This document shows positions 12,340 to 24,070 of a stretch of DNA of 64,000 nt, piece after piece (the stretch's first letter is position 1; each line of letters starts with the position of its first letter). The stretch comes from Dolomedes plantarius (taxonomy: Eukaryota > Arthropoda > Arachnida > Araneae > Dolomedidae), in the NCBI GenBank assembly GCA_907164885.2, contig OU015495.1:2280808-2344807 (forward strand). Direction: 5' to 3'. The notes beneath the pieces are model-generated. The model had not been told where the DNA came from and searched no databases. It worked only from the letters and a program-made list of their open reading frames with translations. A program made the translations under genes and the position numbers.

Positions 12340-12545
12340 TTTCTAAAGCGGCTGACACTTGTGTTGACATCAATCGCCGAGCAACAAGGCGAAATCTTGT
12401 TGGCTACCTTCTTTATTACGGGAGCACCATTTAGGTGAGCCTTGTTGTCTATGAGGTGACAGCACGGAAACGTCCAAGCCTTAATCGGGATCCGAACCCA
12501 TGGCCACTGCATGGAAGCTAAAGAAGATAACCATTATACCATGGG
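12340..12545 (-). repeat. SINE-B copy (tRNA-derived)
   Basis: On the minus strand the head reads CATGGTATAATGGTTATC (A box) and GGGTTCGGATCCC (B box), followed by the body GGCTCACCTAAATGGTGCTC and CCGTAATAAAG. Other copies are at 15855-16130, 42780-43680 (split) and 49893-50095. The pol III promoter boxes are those of tRNA genes, but the body shows it is a SINE rather than a tRNA. Confidence 0.8.
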
Positions 12546-12574
12546 AGCGCTCCTGATAAAAAATAGCATCAATA

Positions 12575-12752
12575 GCGCCCTTTACACGTACGCTCTTCCT
12601 ACACGAGTGCTTGGAGCGTACGGGATTGCGCGAGGGAAAACTTGCAGTACGCTCCAAAGCAGCTTTCCCTTCCTCTCCGACACCTTCACACGTGCTCTCA
12701 ATCTCGCGGGATCGTGGTTTCACGCGGGAAAGAACGTACGTGTAAAGGGAGC
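12575..12752. mobile_element. Inverted-repeat MITE with TA flanks
   Basis: Ends GCGCCCTTTACACGTACG and CGTACGTGTAAAGGGAGC are complementary with one mismatch; TA lies on each side (12573-12574, 12753-12754). Length 178 bp and G/C-rich inside compared with its surroundings. Superfamily is unclear. Overlapping open frames on both strands across 12481-12873 are by-products of this palindrome-like sequence. Confidence 0.65.
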
Positions 12753-12879
12753 TAATGACTTTTTTCCGCAAAATGACCGAGTACAAATTACTTATCGAAT
12801 CCTTTGTCACGCGTCGTTATTTACAATTTCTAGCGACCGCTTACCAGAACTGGTATTCGAGTATGTTTCTTAATCTTTA

Positions 12880-14208
12880 TCTAGTGTTCAACCGACTGAA
12901 CTACCCAATGAATGATAGAAATTCTTTTTTTTTATTCCATTTCCAACAAGGTTTATATGACAAGAATCAAAACATCATCGGCTCTGAACTCTTCGAAAAG
13001 TAAAGCAGGAACCGGAACTTAATGCGTTGAGTAAAATTGAAAGTTTTATTACATATACGTCTTTGTAATAAGCGGGATGTGAATACGCTGCAATCTAAAT
13101 TGGTAGGACCACACAGCCTGAATTGTGAGCAGCATTTATGACTCCGACGCTTCGGGGCGCCTGTGAGCAGGGCGTTGGTAGCGTGCAACAACACGGGCAA
13201 TAAAACCATAAAAAAAGTAAAGAGGACAGCAGCTATAAATCGAAGATCAAAGATTAGGAAACAGGCGCATGAGGAGTTGAGAAATTTCCAAGACGAGGAG
13301 AGGCGTCCAACATAATTCAAATGCAAAACATAAAACATGAACCAACCTATGAACAAGGTGGCTCATCCCCCAGCACAATCAACAGGAAGGGCGAGCGAAT
13401 ACGAAGCCAAGAAGGCACGAACCAATAGAAAAAAAAGGAAAGAAATATATATACAGGGTAAAGCATGTTAGAAAAAGCCCCACTTACTAAAATAAAACTT
13501 GAGATAAAAAACTAAGCTGCTACAAGGGCTACGAGACTTCTAAAAAATTTACGCAAGATTGAATGCCCAGAGAAGGTTCGCAAATCAAGCTGAAGTGCAA
13601 CTGAGGGATAAACGAAATAGAAAGGATGGAGAGACGACTGATGCGGCCTGGCCACAACTTAAACGAGAATGTATATACCCGCCTATAACTACCAATCGAT
13701 GAAGGATACTACAGACGTCGGAGCTGAATAATCAGAGTATCGAAACAACGAAATACTACGTGAGCATCCGAGGTGAACCCGCGTATGACGGAGACCGCTA
13801 CCGACAGATCCGCTAATGGACAGTTTACATCCCAGAGGTATTCCTGATTGATCATCGACCTACGAGAGCCCGAACTCTGTGTGTTACGATATCCAGAACT
13901 TTCCCTGTAGTAATATAGAACTTTGTTGATAGAACTGTGTACACGGCGAAGTACGAACGTTAATCAGACCATTTGTATACAAGTGATGGGAATGAGCCGA
14001 AACTACAGTAACAACCGCCTAAGGGTGAGCATTTTTAACAATGTTTAATTCACATCCAACGCTTAATACATACTCGTCACTTAACCCACAAGAGTCGGCA
14101 TTGTTCAATTGTAGAAATACTATTTTATAATTATAATAGAATATACGTTCTTGGTTGATTCTTTGTTTAAATTGCGGTGAGAAGTTAGCATGTTGCTATT
14201 TGTTGAAG

Positions 14209-14212
<4 letters not shown>
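12880..14212. other. Unassigned, relatively CpG-rich block
   Basis: From about 13020 to 14040 the base composition is more balanced than the surroundings, with few repeats. I could not find terminal repeats of an LTR or coding motifs. It could be part of an old retrotransposon or regulatory sequence; I cannot tell which. Confidence 0.35.
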
Positions 14213-14276
<64 letters not shown>

Positions 14277-14278
14277 AT
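14213..14278. repeat. (AT)n(GT)n microsatellite
   Basis: Uninterrupted AT dinucleotides followed by a short GT run. Similar AT tracts occur near 9880, 32262, 32739, 33545, 48480, 55237 and 62305. Confidence 0.95.
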
Positions 14279-14589
14279 GAAAATAAATTGTATTTATGTA
14301 ATCAAAGTGTTTTTACTGAGAGTTGTAACCCCTGACTTGATTGTGGATTGAAAGAGAGTTGGTCGTAACGCGACATTACTAGCCTCACGATCATAGCCTA
14401 ATAACCCCAGATGGGTTATTACAGTCTTAATTTACATTTTACAGTTTTATCTGGTTTAGTAGTATTCGAAGTTATGTAAAGAAGTTTATGAATATGTAGT
14501 AACAATCAAGTGGTCTTTTCCTTCTCTTACACTCAATGAAGAGGCACCATTCGGACAAAAGATGTTTATTCACTTGACACACACATACA

Positions 14590-15541
14590 CAGGTTGTTCG
14601 TAAACTATGTCGGCAAAATAGGAGGGGTGATAGTACTCATGAAGACGAACAATATTTACAATGCAACCTAGGGCCGCATTCCATTCAGTGTCAGAAAAGC
14701 ATAAAATTCGGTGTCCAAGCTGAACTTTCTTCCCTGGAAAAAAAATGAGAATTAACCAAATCATAAGTTGCAAAATCCCATTCAGATCAGAGAAAGACTC
14801 AAAGTAGATGCTCAAAATGGCATCCAAGGATGTCCTTGTCCAATTGACACTGACGAAGGAAAAACTGGCGCACCCTCTCGTACACTCTTGGTGTCGTGTT
14901 AGTCTTGTCCGCTACAACAATGATTTTCGCGACGAGATCTTCCACTGAGTCCATAGGTGTCACTTGTACACCAATGATTTCATGAGTCCCCCAAAAAGAA
15001 GTGTAATAGATTTAGGTCCGGTGATCGTGAAGACCAAGCCACAGGTCCCCCACGTCCAATCCACCGTCCAGGATATGTGACATTCAGGAAGTGGCGGGCC
15101 GTGGTGCTAAAGTGTGATGGGGCTCCATCATGCATAACCCACATGTCCCTCGGTGGGGTGAGTTGTAGAGCTTGTAAGGTACCAGGAAGCACTTGCTACA
15201 AAAAGACACGGTATGCTGCGCCTGTGAGACGTTCTGGCAAGAGATACGGTCTCACCAGCCAATCAGCAACGGTACCTGCTCAGATGTTTACTGAAAATCT
15301 TTGATGGTGTTTACGAGAGGTTGCATCGTGGTCTTTCTCTGATCTGACTTGGATTGTACAACTTATGATTTAGTTAATTCTCATTTTCTTCCAGTGACAA
15401 AAAGTTCAACTTGGACACTGAACTTTACGCTTTACTGACACACTGAGTGAAATGCGGCCCTAGGTTGCATTGTAAATATTGTTTGCCTTCATGAGTACTA
15501 TAACTCCTGTTATTTTGTCGACATTGTTTACGTACACCCTG
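14590..15541 (-). mobile_element. DD41D mariner-type transposon, decayed, with long inverted repeats
   Basis: Left end CAGGTTGTTCGTAAACTATG and right end ...TTTACGTACACCCTG are the outer parts of inverted repeats of about 200 bp: the blocks ATTTACAATGCAACCTAGGG and AATGAGAATTAACCAAATC at the left reappear inverted at 15365-15475. TA follows the right end. The arms enclose a minus-strand transposase remnant. The two arms differ at many positions, so the insertion is old. Confidence 0.8.
14799..15300 (-). pseudogene. DD41D mariner transposase fragment
   Basis: The minus strand encodes the C-terminal half of a DDE/D transposase. The second catalytic aspartate is in MHDGAPSHFSTT. After the conserved GRWIGRGGPVAW and RSPDLN, the third acidic position, 42 residues on (DD41D spacing), is His (NLLHFF) rather than Asp. 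The frame then shifts and resumes through DSVEDLVAKI to a stop at 14799. Upstream (15195-15300) the same protein can be followed through two in-frame stops (LLPERLTGAAYR visible). The N-terminal DNA-binding part and first Asp are absent. It is dead: missing catalytic residue, frameshift and stops. Related in type to the fragments at 48811-49371 and 62000-62150. Confidence 0.8.
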
Positions 15542-15854
15542 TATATACGTAAAAGGAAGCGAAAGTATAAGAATAATTTTCCACGGCAGAAGCTCTGTTG
15601 AGCTTTATAATGATACTCTTAGCCTACTCGCTAAGAGTATTTCTAGCTGAGAATCTTCACAAGGGGCCGTCGCAACGCTTAGCCTAACTCGCTCAACGAG
15701 CAACCTCGGGTTTTCCCAATTTTCAGCTGATCATCTTGCCTCCAGACCGTTTGGGGGCGCAACCGTCGCTCTGGAATTTCCGCGTAGTATCAGGCACAAC
15801 CTCTAGCTAAAGGCTCCTGATACTACAGAATACATTATCATCTACGTCCCGCTG

Positions 15855-16130
15855 ATAGTTTACCACATCGTATAGTGGTTGGCGCCGAAAGCGCCATGCT
15901 GTGAGCTCGGGTTCGAATCCGGAATAGGGCATGAGTTCCCCTCCCCCCCCCCCCCCACACACACACACCGACACCATTAGGAAGTAATGATGGTGCACCT
16001 ACATGGGCCTCCCATAATAAAGAAGCCAACACATTCGTAGCGTGGACGGGCGAATGTCTGTTGGACAAAATGCCTACCGTGTTCATTGTGCATTACGTTT
16101 AATGCATTAACAACACGACGAGGAAATAAG
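15855..16130 (+). repeat. SINE-B copy with tRNA-like head
   Basis: Head CGTATAGTGGTTGGCGCC and B box GGGTTCGAATCCGG resemble a tRNA gene, but the spacing and the downstream body (AAGTAATGATGGTGCACCTA, GGGCCTCCCATAATAAAG) match the SINE-B copies at 12340 and 49893. A C-run followed by CA repeats at about 15944-15967 interrupts it. Confidence 0.8.
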
Positions 16131-18690
16131 TAATGCTTCATTAAAAATAAACTTTCGGTTATTTTTTTTTTCGTTTCGCAGATTCATTCTTTCTCGTGCA
16201 ATTGTTTTTCAGCTTTTAATAACCTCAAACACCGTTTCCTTGCTTTTGTTTTCTGAAATCTACTCTCGCAGTTTCCCTTTAGACTTCATTGCAAACAATG
16301 GGGAGCGTGAAGAAGCAGATAAAATGAACAGAAGCTAAAAGTAATGAAAAGGAATCAGCTTTCAAGGTTATAAAAAAAAAAACCAAAAACATTTCTTAGC
16401 ATTGAGAAATCACAAATCTTTTTAAGTCTAGGTTTTCGTAGTTTTTCCTCCCATAATTACATATTACAGACGCTAACTATTGAATCAACCGCTGTAATGA
16501 AAGTTTAGACACGTTAGGGAGCGTTTTCTCTTTTACAAATTGCATTTGCCCTTGTGCTCCCAAACAGGAGAGAGAAATAAAATCGCAGTAAAGTGCGCTG
16601 TGTTTTGCGAGAGTGAATGCAAGGAAAAGTATGTAGTGAAAATAATCCTGCATTACCATATTTTTTCTCTTAGAAATTGAAACAATATTCACCAGTGTTA
16701 AGATTGAAATTGTGAAACTTTTTAAAAGGAAGTCGTCCTTTAAAATGATTCTCTTACTTGAGTGAAAAGAATTCCTTTTAAGGAGAATTTTAAGAAGACC
16801 AAGGTTCGCTCCCCTTCCTGACATTCAGCCTCTACAATGTTTAAGAAAAAAGGCGACAGGTAAAATATTCGGGAATAAAATAATGAAATCTTAGTTCTTT
16901 GAGAATGGATGTTAGTCACAATGTTTTAGGGCAATATCCTTCGGAAAATTCGATTAGACAAAGCTATTGAGATCACCATCGGAAGAAAGCAAAAGTTTCT
17001 GAAAAGTGATCACTCCTACCCTTCCACCACGTGATTTTAACAACTATACTAACAAAGGCTTAGGTTCGAGCATAAAACAACGATGTCGAGATGTCATATA
17101 TGCCATTAAGCAAACAAAACGCCGTAACATCAGACTATTCTTCAAACACCTCTAAATTTTTACACATCGTAGAAAACTTTTTGAATTTATTGACAAAATT
17201 TGTTTTATTCTGCTCCTTTTTTTACCATTTATTCATAAGGCATTGACACGGTCTGCTTAAATAGAGGGTTCAGAAATTTTAATTTCTTGTAATTGCATTT
17301 CTTTCAAAGAAATAACAGTTGAAGTCCTGGAGAACTTTAGAAGAATATGAATTAAATGAAAGCTGTGAGCAGTTATTTTGTGAAATGGAGTTTTTATCGC
17401 ACCGCCAGAATAATAAGCCAGAACGCCAATGTCGGAGTTTGGAGACACAGGTTCGACCCTATCGACAGGATGACAATCGTTACAGGACCACTACTTCGTA
17501 GAACTTTAAAGAACTGTCTTTCAAATGAATGAAAAAATTCGGCATTGTTGTAAAGAGAAATAAAGGTAAATGTAAGAGAAATAAAGGTATATTTAAAAAA
17601 CATGAACAGACTAACACCTTCTTTAATTTCTTGGTGGGTAGTAATAAATGGTAAAATATTTCTTGTTTAAGACACTGACAAAAATATAAATAAATAGATA
17701 TTATTTTCTTGGTTTTTTTTATAACATTAAACTGTGAAATTTTTAGATCAGTTATTTCTTAGATTCAGCTACTGTTTTTATTCTAGTGCCAAAGCATTAA
17801 AATTTTATTACCTCTCATCACACCTTATAAGACGCCATTAAAATTCAACGGACTATTGGAGGACTTAATAAAATAGAAAGAGTTCTAGTTTATCAAACTG
17901 AAATGGTTTCGAATCGTGGTCTCCATACATATTTTCCTTCAAGGTCCGTGGAAACGCCATAATCAAAAGAAAGCTATAAGTTACTGAACTCCCAAACGTG
18001 CATCACAAAGTGAAATCAAGACCATACAATAAAGAAATAAAAGAAAAATGTAAACCACCTCCAAAGCATCCATTTACATGAATCGCTGGAGATCTCCTAA
18101 GGTATCTCGAAGTTCATCTACCGCGGTTGCTCCTATCCGATAGAATATCGTGCGGTTTGGTGCGACAATGCATCTCCTGTAATGCCTTTGCCTCCTTGAA
18201 AAGGTAATTTGCATGCATAGAAAAATTTGTACTTTTTGAGACACAGCTATTTTGAAAATAAAATTCTCCCTCCGGGTGCAGTTTTGTGTGATGGATAAAG
18301 ATTGTGTTTGAGACTTTAATTTGTATGCTGTAGATCTCGAGAAAAGTAGACTCTTAATTGTGTTTTTAAAGTTAGTTGTATCTTTGCGAGAAATTTTAAC
18401 ACGCATAAAATGCAATTGACATAAATCCCTCGATTAAGCTGCGTTTCTCGATTATGGACTCTCAGTGCGATGAGGATTGCAGATGCATATATATGCAAGT
18501 CCAATCCTCTGCATTACACATTGTTACTAGTGAGCGATGGAACTCCTCTGTTGCTGATATTGATTATGGGAACCAAAATCACCTACAGAAAAATAAATTT
18601 ATGCTCATACGATCAAACCTGTTTTTAAGTGGACTTTCATTATGCGATTCTTTTTTATGCGGTATATGAATATGTATCGAAAAAATTGAA
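16131..18690. other. No gene recognised
   Basis: Short frames such as the minus-strand 115-codon frame at 16477-16824 lack recognisable motifs. There is a 22-bp direct duplication (AGAGAAATAAAGGTA twice) at about 17550-17590. Nothing else stands out. Confidence 0.4.
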
Positions 18691-18691
18691 A

Positions 18692-19480
18692 TCTATATAT
18701 ATAAAACAGTTCCGTAACTGACTGATTCACTGACTCACTGACTCACTGACATACAACGCACAGACCAAACCGCTTGACCTAAAGGGCTGAAATTTTGCAT
18801 GGCGATTCTTCTTATAGTGTAGAGGTGCACTAAGAAATATTTTTGAAAAATTCTTCTTAGATTTTTTTAATTAAATTTTTAAGCTATTTTAGTAGCTTTT
18901 TTTAAGTTTGCATTTGAAATAATAATTTGGGGGGTTATAAAATTTATATCAGGAGAAAGATCGTAAAAATTCCTTTAAAATGAGACCTTTTTTGAATCTT
19001 TACCTCCATTTTCTGATTTTTGGGGAATTTTTAAAGATTCATTTTTAGAATTTAATTTATTAAATGCTGATCACGTGATTTCTTTTTCTGGTACAATAAA
19101 TAAATTTATCGTCATGTGCATAACAACTAAATAGACAAAAAAAATTTTTTTCTTGCTAATGCGGCAGACGATTGGACATTATTAAAAAAAAATATTAAAA
19201 TGCAATAAAAGATATGTTCCTCAAACTGTACTATATTAACTGTACTATATTAGTATGTAATTTGAATATTTTCTCCTACATAATTTTGTCTATACAAATA
19301 TCCCTTACGATTTTTTTATAAATATATTTTTTTTTTGTTTTTTTTTTACATCAACTGAATACATTGATCGTCTTATTTATTATAAATATATATATTTATT
19401 TATTTTGGTATTAATTGCATACATTGACCGTTGTATTTAATTTGAATGTACTCCGTAGCGAAGTGCGGGTTTTCAGCTAG
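18692..19480 (+). mobile_element. Helitron family A, copy 2
   Basis: Starts A|TCTATATATATAAAACAG and ends GGGTTTTCAGCTAG|T. It is collinear with the copy at 9375 and slightly longer because of an internal stretch at about 19200-19310. The ACTGACTCACTGACTCACTG block near the 5' end shows short tandem expansion. The 3' hairpin core is GCGAAGT here rather than GCGAAGC. Confidence 0.9.
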
Positions 19481-20099
19481 TCATTTATAACTGCGGAAGT
19501 TTTAATGTGTTCTGTGTAGTATAACGTTGTGTAAGTGAGCGTTCGGAAACGTATTTTATGGAAAGAAAAAAGTATTGTATACAAGGATAAAACCTTGTAA
19601 TAGCTCTGACGACAACGAAGCTTTATACATCCTTGAGCAATTCCTAAATCGATATTTCCGCATGCAGTGATCTATGAAAGAGGGGGGTTATGCAGTTTCC
19701 TCCAAATCGTTTTATTTGCGATCGTTCCACAGTAGAGCAGAGAGCCTACCGCTTGACACCTTGACCCTTTCAACCGCTTGACCCTTTCAACAGTTATGTA
19801 TTTCCAATTAAAAGGCTACATTCTGTCTGAAACAAGAATCTCAATTTTTCGTTTGGTTTAAACAAACATTCTTAGAACGCATTCAGGCTGCTTTATGGAA
19901 TTTTAAAGTAAAACAGTAAATATCCACTTTCTGTATTTAGAAGTTTTTTTTTTTAATTTTAATTTTGAATCCCGTAAAATCTGAACTATAATACGCACAT
20001 GCGTATAATACGCATGCTTGATTTTGCGCGAAATTTTCGGAAAAAATGAAAATTCGACTATAATGCGCACGCATAACTTTTCAATATTTTATTTAAAAA

Positions 20100-20978
20100 C
20101 TAGCCGCTGCGAGACCAGCATGGTCGCTTTTAGTTTTATATTTTCTTTTGCGAAGAAACTCAACTGAAAGTAACATATGTAAGGAACGTTACCATTACCT
20201 GTCATCATAAATATACGTTGTTAAGGGGTAGTGGCAACTCAGCCAAAAAATTTATAATCATTGCGAAATTCACTAAAAGGCTGATTCTAAAAGTGCGTGA
20301 TTAAAAAAGGAATTGCATTACTTCAGAACAGAGTTAAAGATAAGACTAAGAACCCAACACCAATGATTTTAAAAATTACATCCCTCTGTGTGTGTACAGT
20401 TTTTCAAAATTAAGATATCTACATTTTATCATTACATCAAATAAGAAATTGTTGGGAAAATTTTTTCACTTATAAAATGGAGTAAAAATTCAGCAAGTAC
20501 TAAAATATAATGTGGATTACATCACTCTCTGTATTTACTATTGTTCACAATTCAGATATCTACACTTAATCATATCAAATAATAAATTGTTCGGAAAATA
20601 TCTTCACTTTCAAAATGGAGTAAAAATTCAGCAAGTGTTAAAATATAGTGTGGATTACAAGTATGATATTTATAAAACTTCTTGATATACACAGTTGAGT
20701 ATTTCAGAAGTAGGAGATACTACAGTCACAGAATGAAAAGAACGGACTCTAGATAAACCTACATATAACTGTCGATGACTAAACACTGGATTTGATAGGT
20801 CTAAACATATTTTGTCAAAAGATCAGCGGTTGTAACATATGTCGCCACTACACACACGCGGTTTTAAATCGCGAACGGCAGCTAATGTTTACACCCGGTA
20901 GTTGCAGCCGTTGCCATTCGGAGTGTAAAAATATCGTCGATTTTTGTGCCGCATACCTACGCGTTTTATATATATTGA
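20100..20978 (-). mobile_element. Helitron family D
   Basis: On the minus strand it begins A|TCAATATATATAAAACG and ends CGCAGCGGCTAG|T. A hairpin GACCA-TGC-TGGTC lies just before the 3' end. The 5' part (TATGCGGCACAAAAATCGAC) recurs at 44500-44563. The interior holds two tandem, diverged units of about 138 bp (20380-20660). No coding region was recognised. Confidence 0.75.
20380..20660. repeat. Diverged tandem duplication, about 138-bp unit
   Basis: AAAATGGAGTAAAAATTCAG followed by CAAGT and then GTGGATTACA occurs twice, offset by 138 bp, with differences between units. It lies inside Helitron family D. Confidence 0.75.
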
Positions 20979-21774
20979 TGATTGCACAAATATTTATTAA
21001 CATAAATAAAATTTGTAATAAAAATAAACGAAAACGTCAAATTCGGTATAAAAAAACTTAAATTGTTAAATCAAAACAAACGATATTGTGAAATTATCAG
21101 TCTTAATCACTTTCACTAGGATACAGCTCATCTATTGTTTGTCGTTTATTCAATGTTTAAAACCACATTTTTTTTTTATACACAAGTATAATATGCACCC
21201 TCAATGTGAAAAAATGTGCGTATTTTACGGTAAAAAAAAATGTTTTTTCTTTTTCAAAAACGATTTCAGTCCAAAGTAAGGAAGCGATCGGAATGTTTTA
21301 TTCAAAATTTGAACTATAGCTTTCTCTAAATCTGTATCAGAATATATCTGTATGTATGGAGTCTTGACTCTCCGTGTACAACGAGCGAATTTCTGAAACA
21401 GCTGTTAAAAAAATTAGAATAAGAGTTTGCTTTTTACCAAGAAAAATATTCTTGGTTTTAACCTTTAGGTAAGTGAGTTAAAACTGATACAGTAATTTTT
21501 TTTCCGGTCTCGGAAACAGCAGTACTCGAGAATATGCAAGAATATGAGGATATAAAAGATTCTGATTTTCTGCTTTATTTCCGACTATCTTGAGAAAAGC
21601 GGAAGAAAACTAAAAACCAATATCAAGGTGACATTCGGGTCTTCCTGTGTCTGGACGTGGTGCCAAAAACGTCAACACTTGTTGGTGACGTTTTAGATAT
21701 TAGAGGCTTAAATGCTGCGTTGGATGGCGAGAAAGATAGAAAAATAAAACACTAGAAGGGTTCAAATACTTATC
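20979..21774. other. AT-rich sequence, nothing recognised
   Basis: No credible coding frames and no shared repeat. Confidence 0.4.
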
Positions 21775-22200
21775 ATTTTTTTACCATGTTTTTATTAACT
21801 CGCTTTCTTATTTGTGTGCGTGTTTGTCCAGTACAAATCTTGCAATCGATTTTTAACTAATTTCCCGACTAGCTAGACATTTGAAACTTTTAGAATAGAT
21901 CAGAACACGATGACAATGCATTATTTTAATACTTTTAGCCATCTTTAAGCAGAATTGAATTCTTTTACTGTTAATTTTGTTTTGTAGACTGGTGCAGCCA
22001 TCTTTCGGCCGGGACGGAACGAAAAGTTAAACGCAAGTTAACTTCCAATTAACTTCATTTCCTTTCAAGTTGATGGGATAATTCATCAAAAAAATTTAAA
22101 GAGTATTTATTAATACATAGAATTGTCAAGTTTATATGATTCAACAGAAAATTTAAAAACAGTGTATAAAAAGTTCTTTTTATCTTGTAATTATTATTAT
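21775..22200 (+). repeat. Interspersed repeat R1, copy 2 (uninterrupted)
   Basis: The best reference copy of R1 in the window. It contains CCCGACTAGCTAGACATTTG, the intact form of the site that is split by a Tc1 element at 25916. Ends are not sharply defined. Confidence 0.8.
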
Positions 22201-23124
22201 ATCAAGTTTCACGTCATTCAAACCGCAATAAGTAAATTATATAACTGTAAAAAACTCTTTTTAGGGTTATCTTCATGTGTATTGCCTCATTCTCTTGTTA
22301 TACTTAAGACTTAAAATCCAAATACTTCTACGGAAGAGATGTTAGATAACTTGTAATAAATATATGCATGTGTTACAGCTGAAATTAAAGCAAATTTAAG
22401 TTCTATTTTAATGTGTTGATTTTTTCATCTGACCTCAAAATTATTTCGCTTAATTACATAGCTTCTCTCCCTGATTCCGCATGCAAAACCCTTTCAAAAA
22501 TTACAATCCGCCGGTATGAAGTTGAAGTGCATGCAGTATGCCCTAAAACCTATTCACAGAATTTTTAAGAGTTACCATTAGCCCTTTAGCTCTGGGAGCA
22601 TATTTTTTTTTTCAACGTCATGAATGTGTTAGGTAGTTTTCAAAGAACCTGTTCTAAAAGTAAGCATTTTAACTATCTACATGCAGACCATGCTTTTCAA
22701 CTATAAGGGTCTCCGGCACACTTATTTGGCAGTCGGCCTCCAGACATCGTGCCAGTTACTGACAGCTCTCCCCACCTAGATAAGAAAGGCTAAGACTTTG
22801 AACCGTGAAGGAATTATCTTCAAAGGATGAAACTCTAATTGGATTATTTCAAATGTTTAATTATTATTTTTTCACCAATGGCAGTGTTTTTGATGAAGCT
22901 GACTGAACTAAATTCTGGAAAATATTTTTCACACACTCACACACACTTTAGCTGTGAATTGAAAGCTAAACGAATCTGAAAAATTAAATAATAAAAACTA
23001 TAAATGAATGAAATTGAGTAAAATACTTCCCAAGAGATTCACAGACGCGGCAATTCTGAAAGCAAAAAGATTTTATAATGCTGAACTCAAAATCAAACTC
23101 AGAAATACATTTTAATAAAACAAA

Positions 23125-24070
23125 ATTTCAGGTAATCTCTTCTAACGAAACTACCGTGGGTTATTAATGTAGGATTACTTATCGTTGCTTACCTCTTTTG
23201 TATGTATGTGTTATGTATATATATATCTATATACAGTCGAACCACCATATATCGAAGTAGCAAAATTCCGGAAAAAAATTCGATATATAGAAATTTCGAT
23301 ATATAGAATTGATCTTATTTTTATCATAATTCTCCTAAAACATTAAAATTAAAGCTAATTTTCGTATACGAAACTCCATTTCAAATTTATACGCGAATCA
23401 CATTAAATGAAAGTTAATAACTAAAAAATGAATTAATATCAAAGATTTATTGAGTACTACATATCTTTTAAAAAAACATTAATCCAGACAGTGGTTACAA
23501 TGATCACAGTTACATTCTTTTTAAAAAAACTACGAATATCTTGCTGAACAGCCAGTTTTGCGGAAAGTTAATCAAAGAAATGTTCGCATTTATTCAGTCC
23601 ACTAAAAACTTCATCAGGGACATTTTCTGCGAATTGAAATCCACGACGTATTGTTTTAAATGCCAAAAATTGGGAGATTTTAATCTAAAGTAGAATAAAA
23701 TTTCCCAATATGCCTTGAAAAAATTTTGACATATAGAGATTTTTTTCGATGTATAGAAACAGTTTTTCTATGTAATGAACATGAAGATTCGCTAAGAGTT
23801 CGATATATAGAAAATTTCGATATGGGGAAATTCGATATGTGGAGGTTCGACTGTATATGTATTTATGTATGTATATATATACATATATGTATGCCAAAAT
23901 TTTGAAGCATTTGGGTACTTTTCTGTTTAACTGCTTGTCCAAGCGATACAGACTGGGTTTGGCACGCTGTCAAAATTATAACTCTCGAGGTACGGACGGA
24001 CGATTTTAGCTCCTGAAATTTTCCTTTCTGGAGGACCGTTGTGGAGGAACGTAATCCTACGTTAAAAAAT
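23125..24070 (+). repeat. Foldback-like repeat R2, copy 1, split by a MITE
   Basis: Starts near CAGGTAATCTCTTCTAACGA and ends near GAACGTAATCCTACGTTAAA. The end sequences contain complementary TTAACGTAGGATTAC-type blocks. A second copy at 50139-50361 lacks the insertion. The shared interior TGGTACTTTTCTGTTTAACTG-like block resumes here at about 23915, after the MITE at 23234-23853 and short AT-rich flanks. Confidence 0.7.
23234..23853. mobile_element. Tigger-like MITE inside repeat R2
   Basis: Ends CAGTCGAACCACCATATATC and ATATGTGGAGGTTCGACTG (last bases) form imperfect inverted repeats with TA on both sides (23232-23233, 23854-23855). Subterminal ATATAGAAATTTCGATATAT blocks repeat several times at both ends. 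CAGTYGAACC ends with TA duplication are typical of pogo/Tigger-type elements. There is no transposase. Confidence 0.85.

Noticed and set aside
12481..13356. Overlapping frames of 109-129 codons on both strands
   Set aside because: They overlap a palindromic MITE and a SINE, lack motifs and lie antisense to each other.
13020..14415. Possible solo LTR
   Set aside because: No matching TG...CA ends, target duplication or poly(A) signal arrangement could be established.
14570..14827. 85-codon minus-strand frame
   Set aside because: It lies in the inverted repeat and non-coding end of the DD41D element, out of frame with the transposase.
15855..15935. Possible tRNA gene (A and B boxes)
   Set aside because: Spacing and downstream body match SINE-B copies elsewhere, and the acceptor arms do not pair convincingly.
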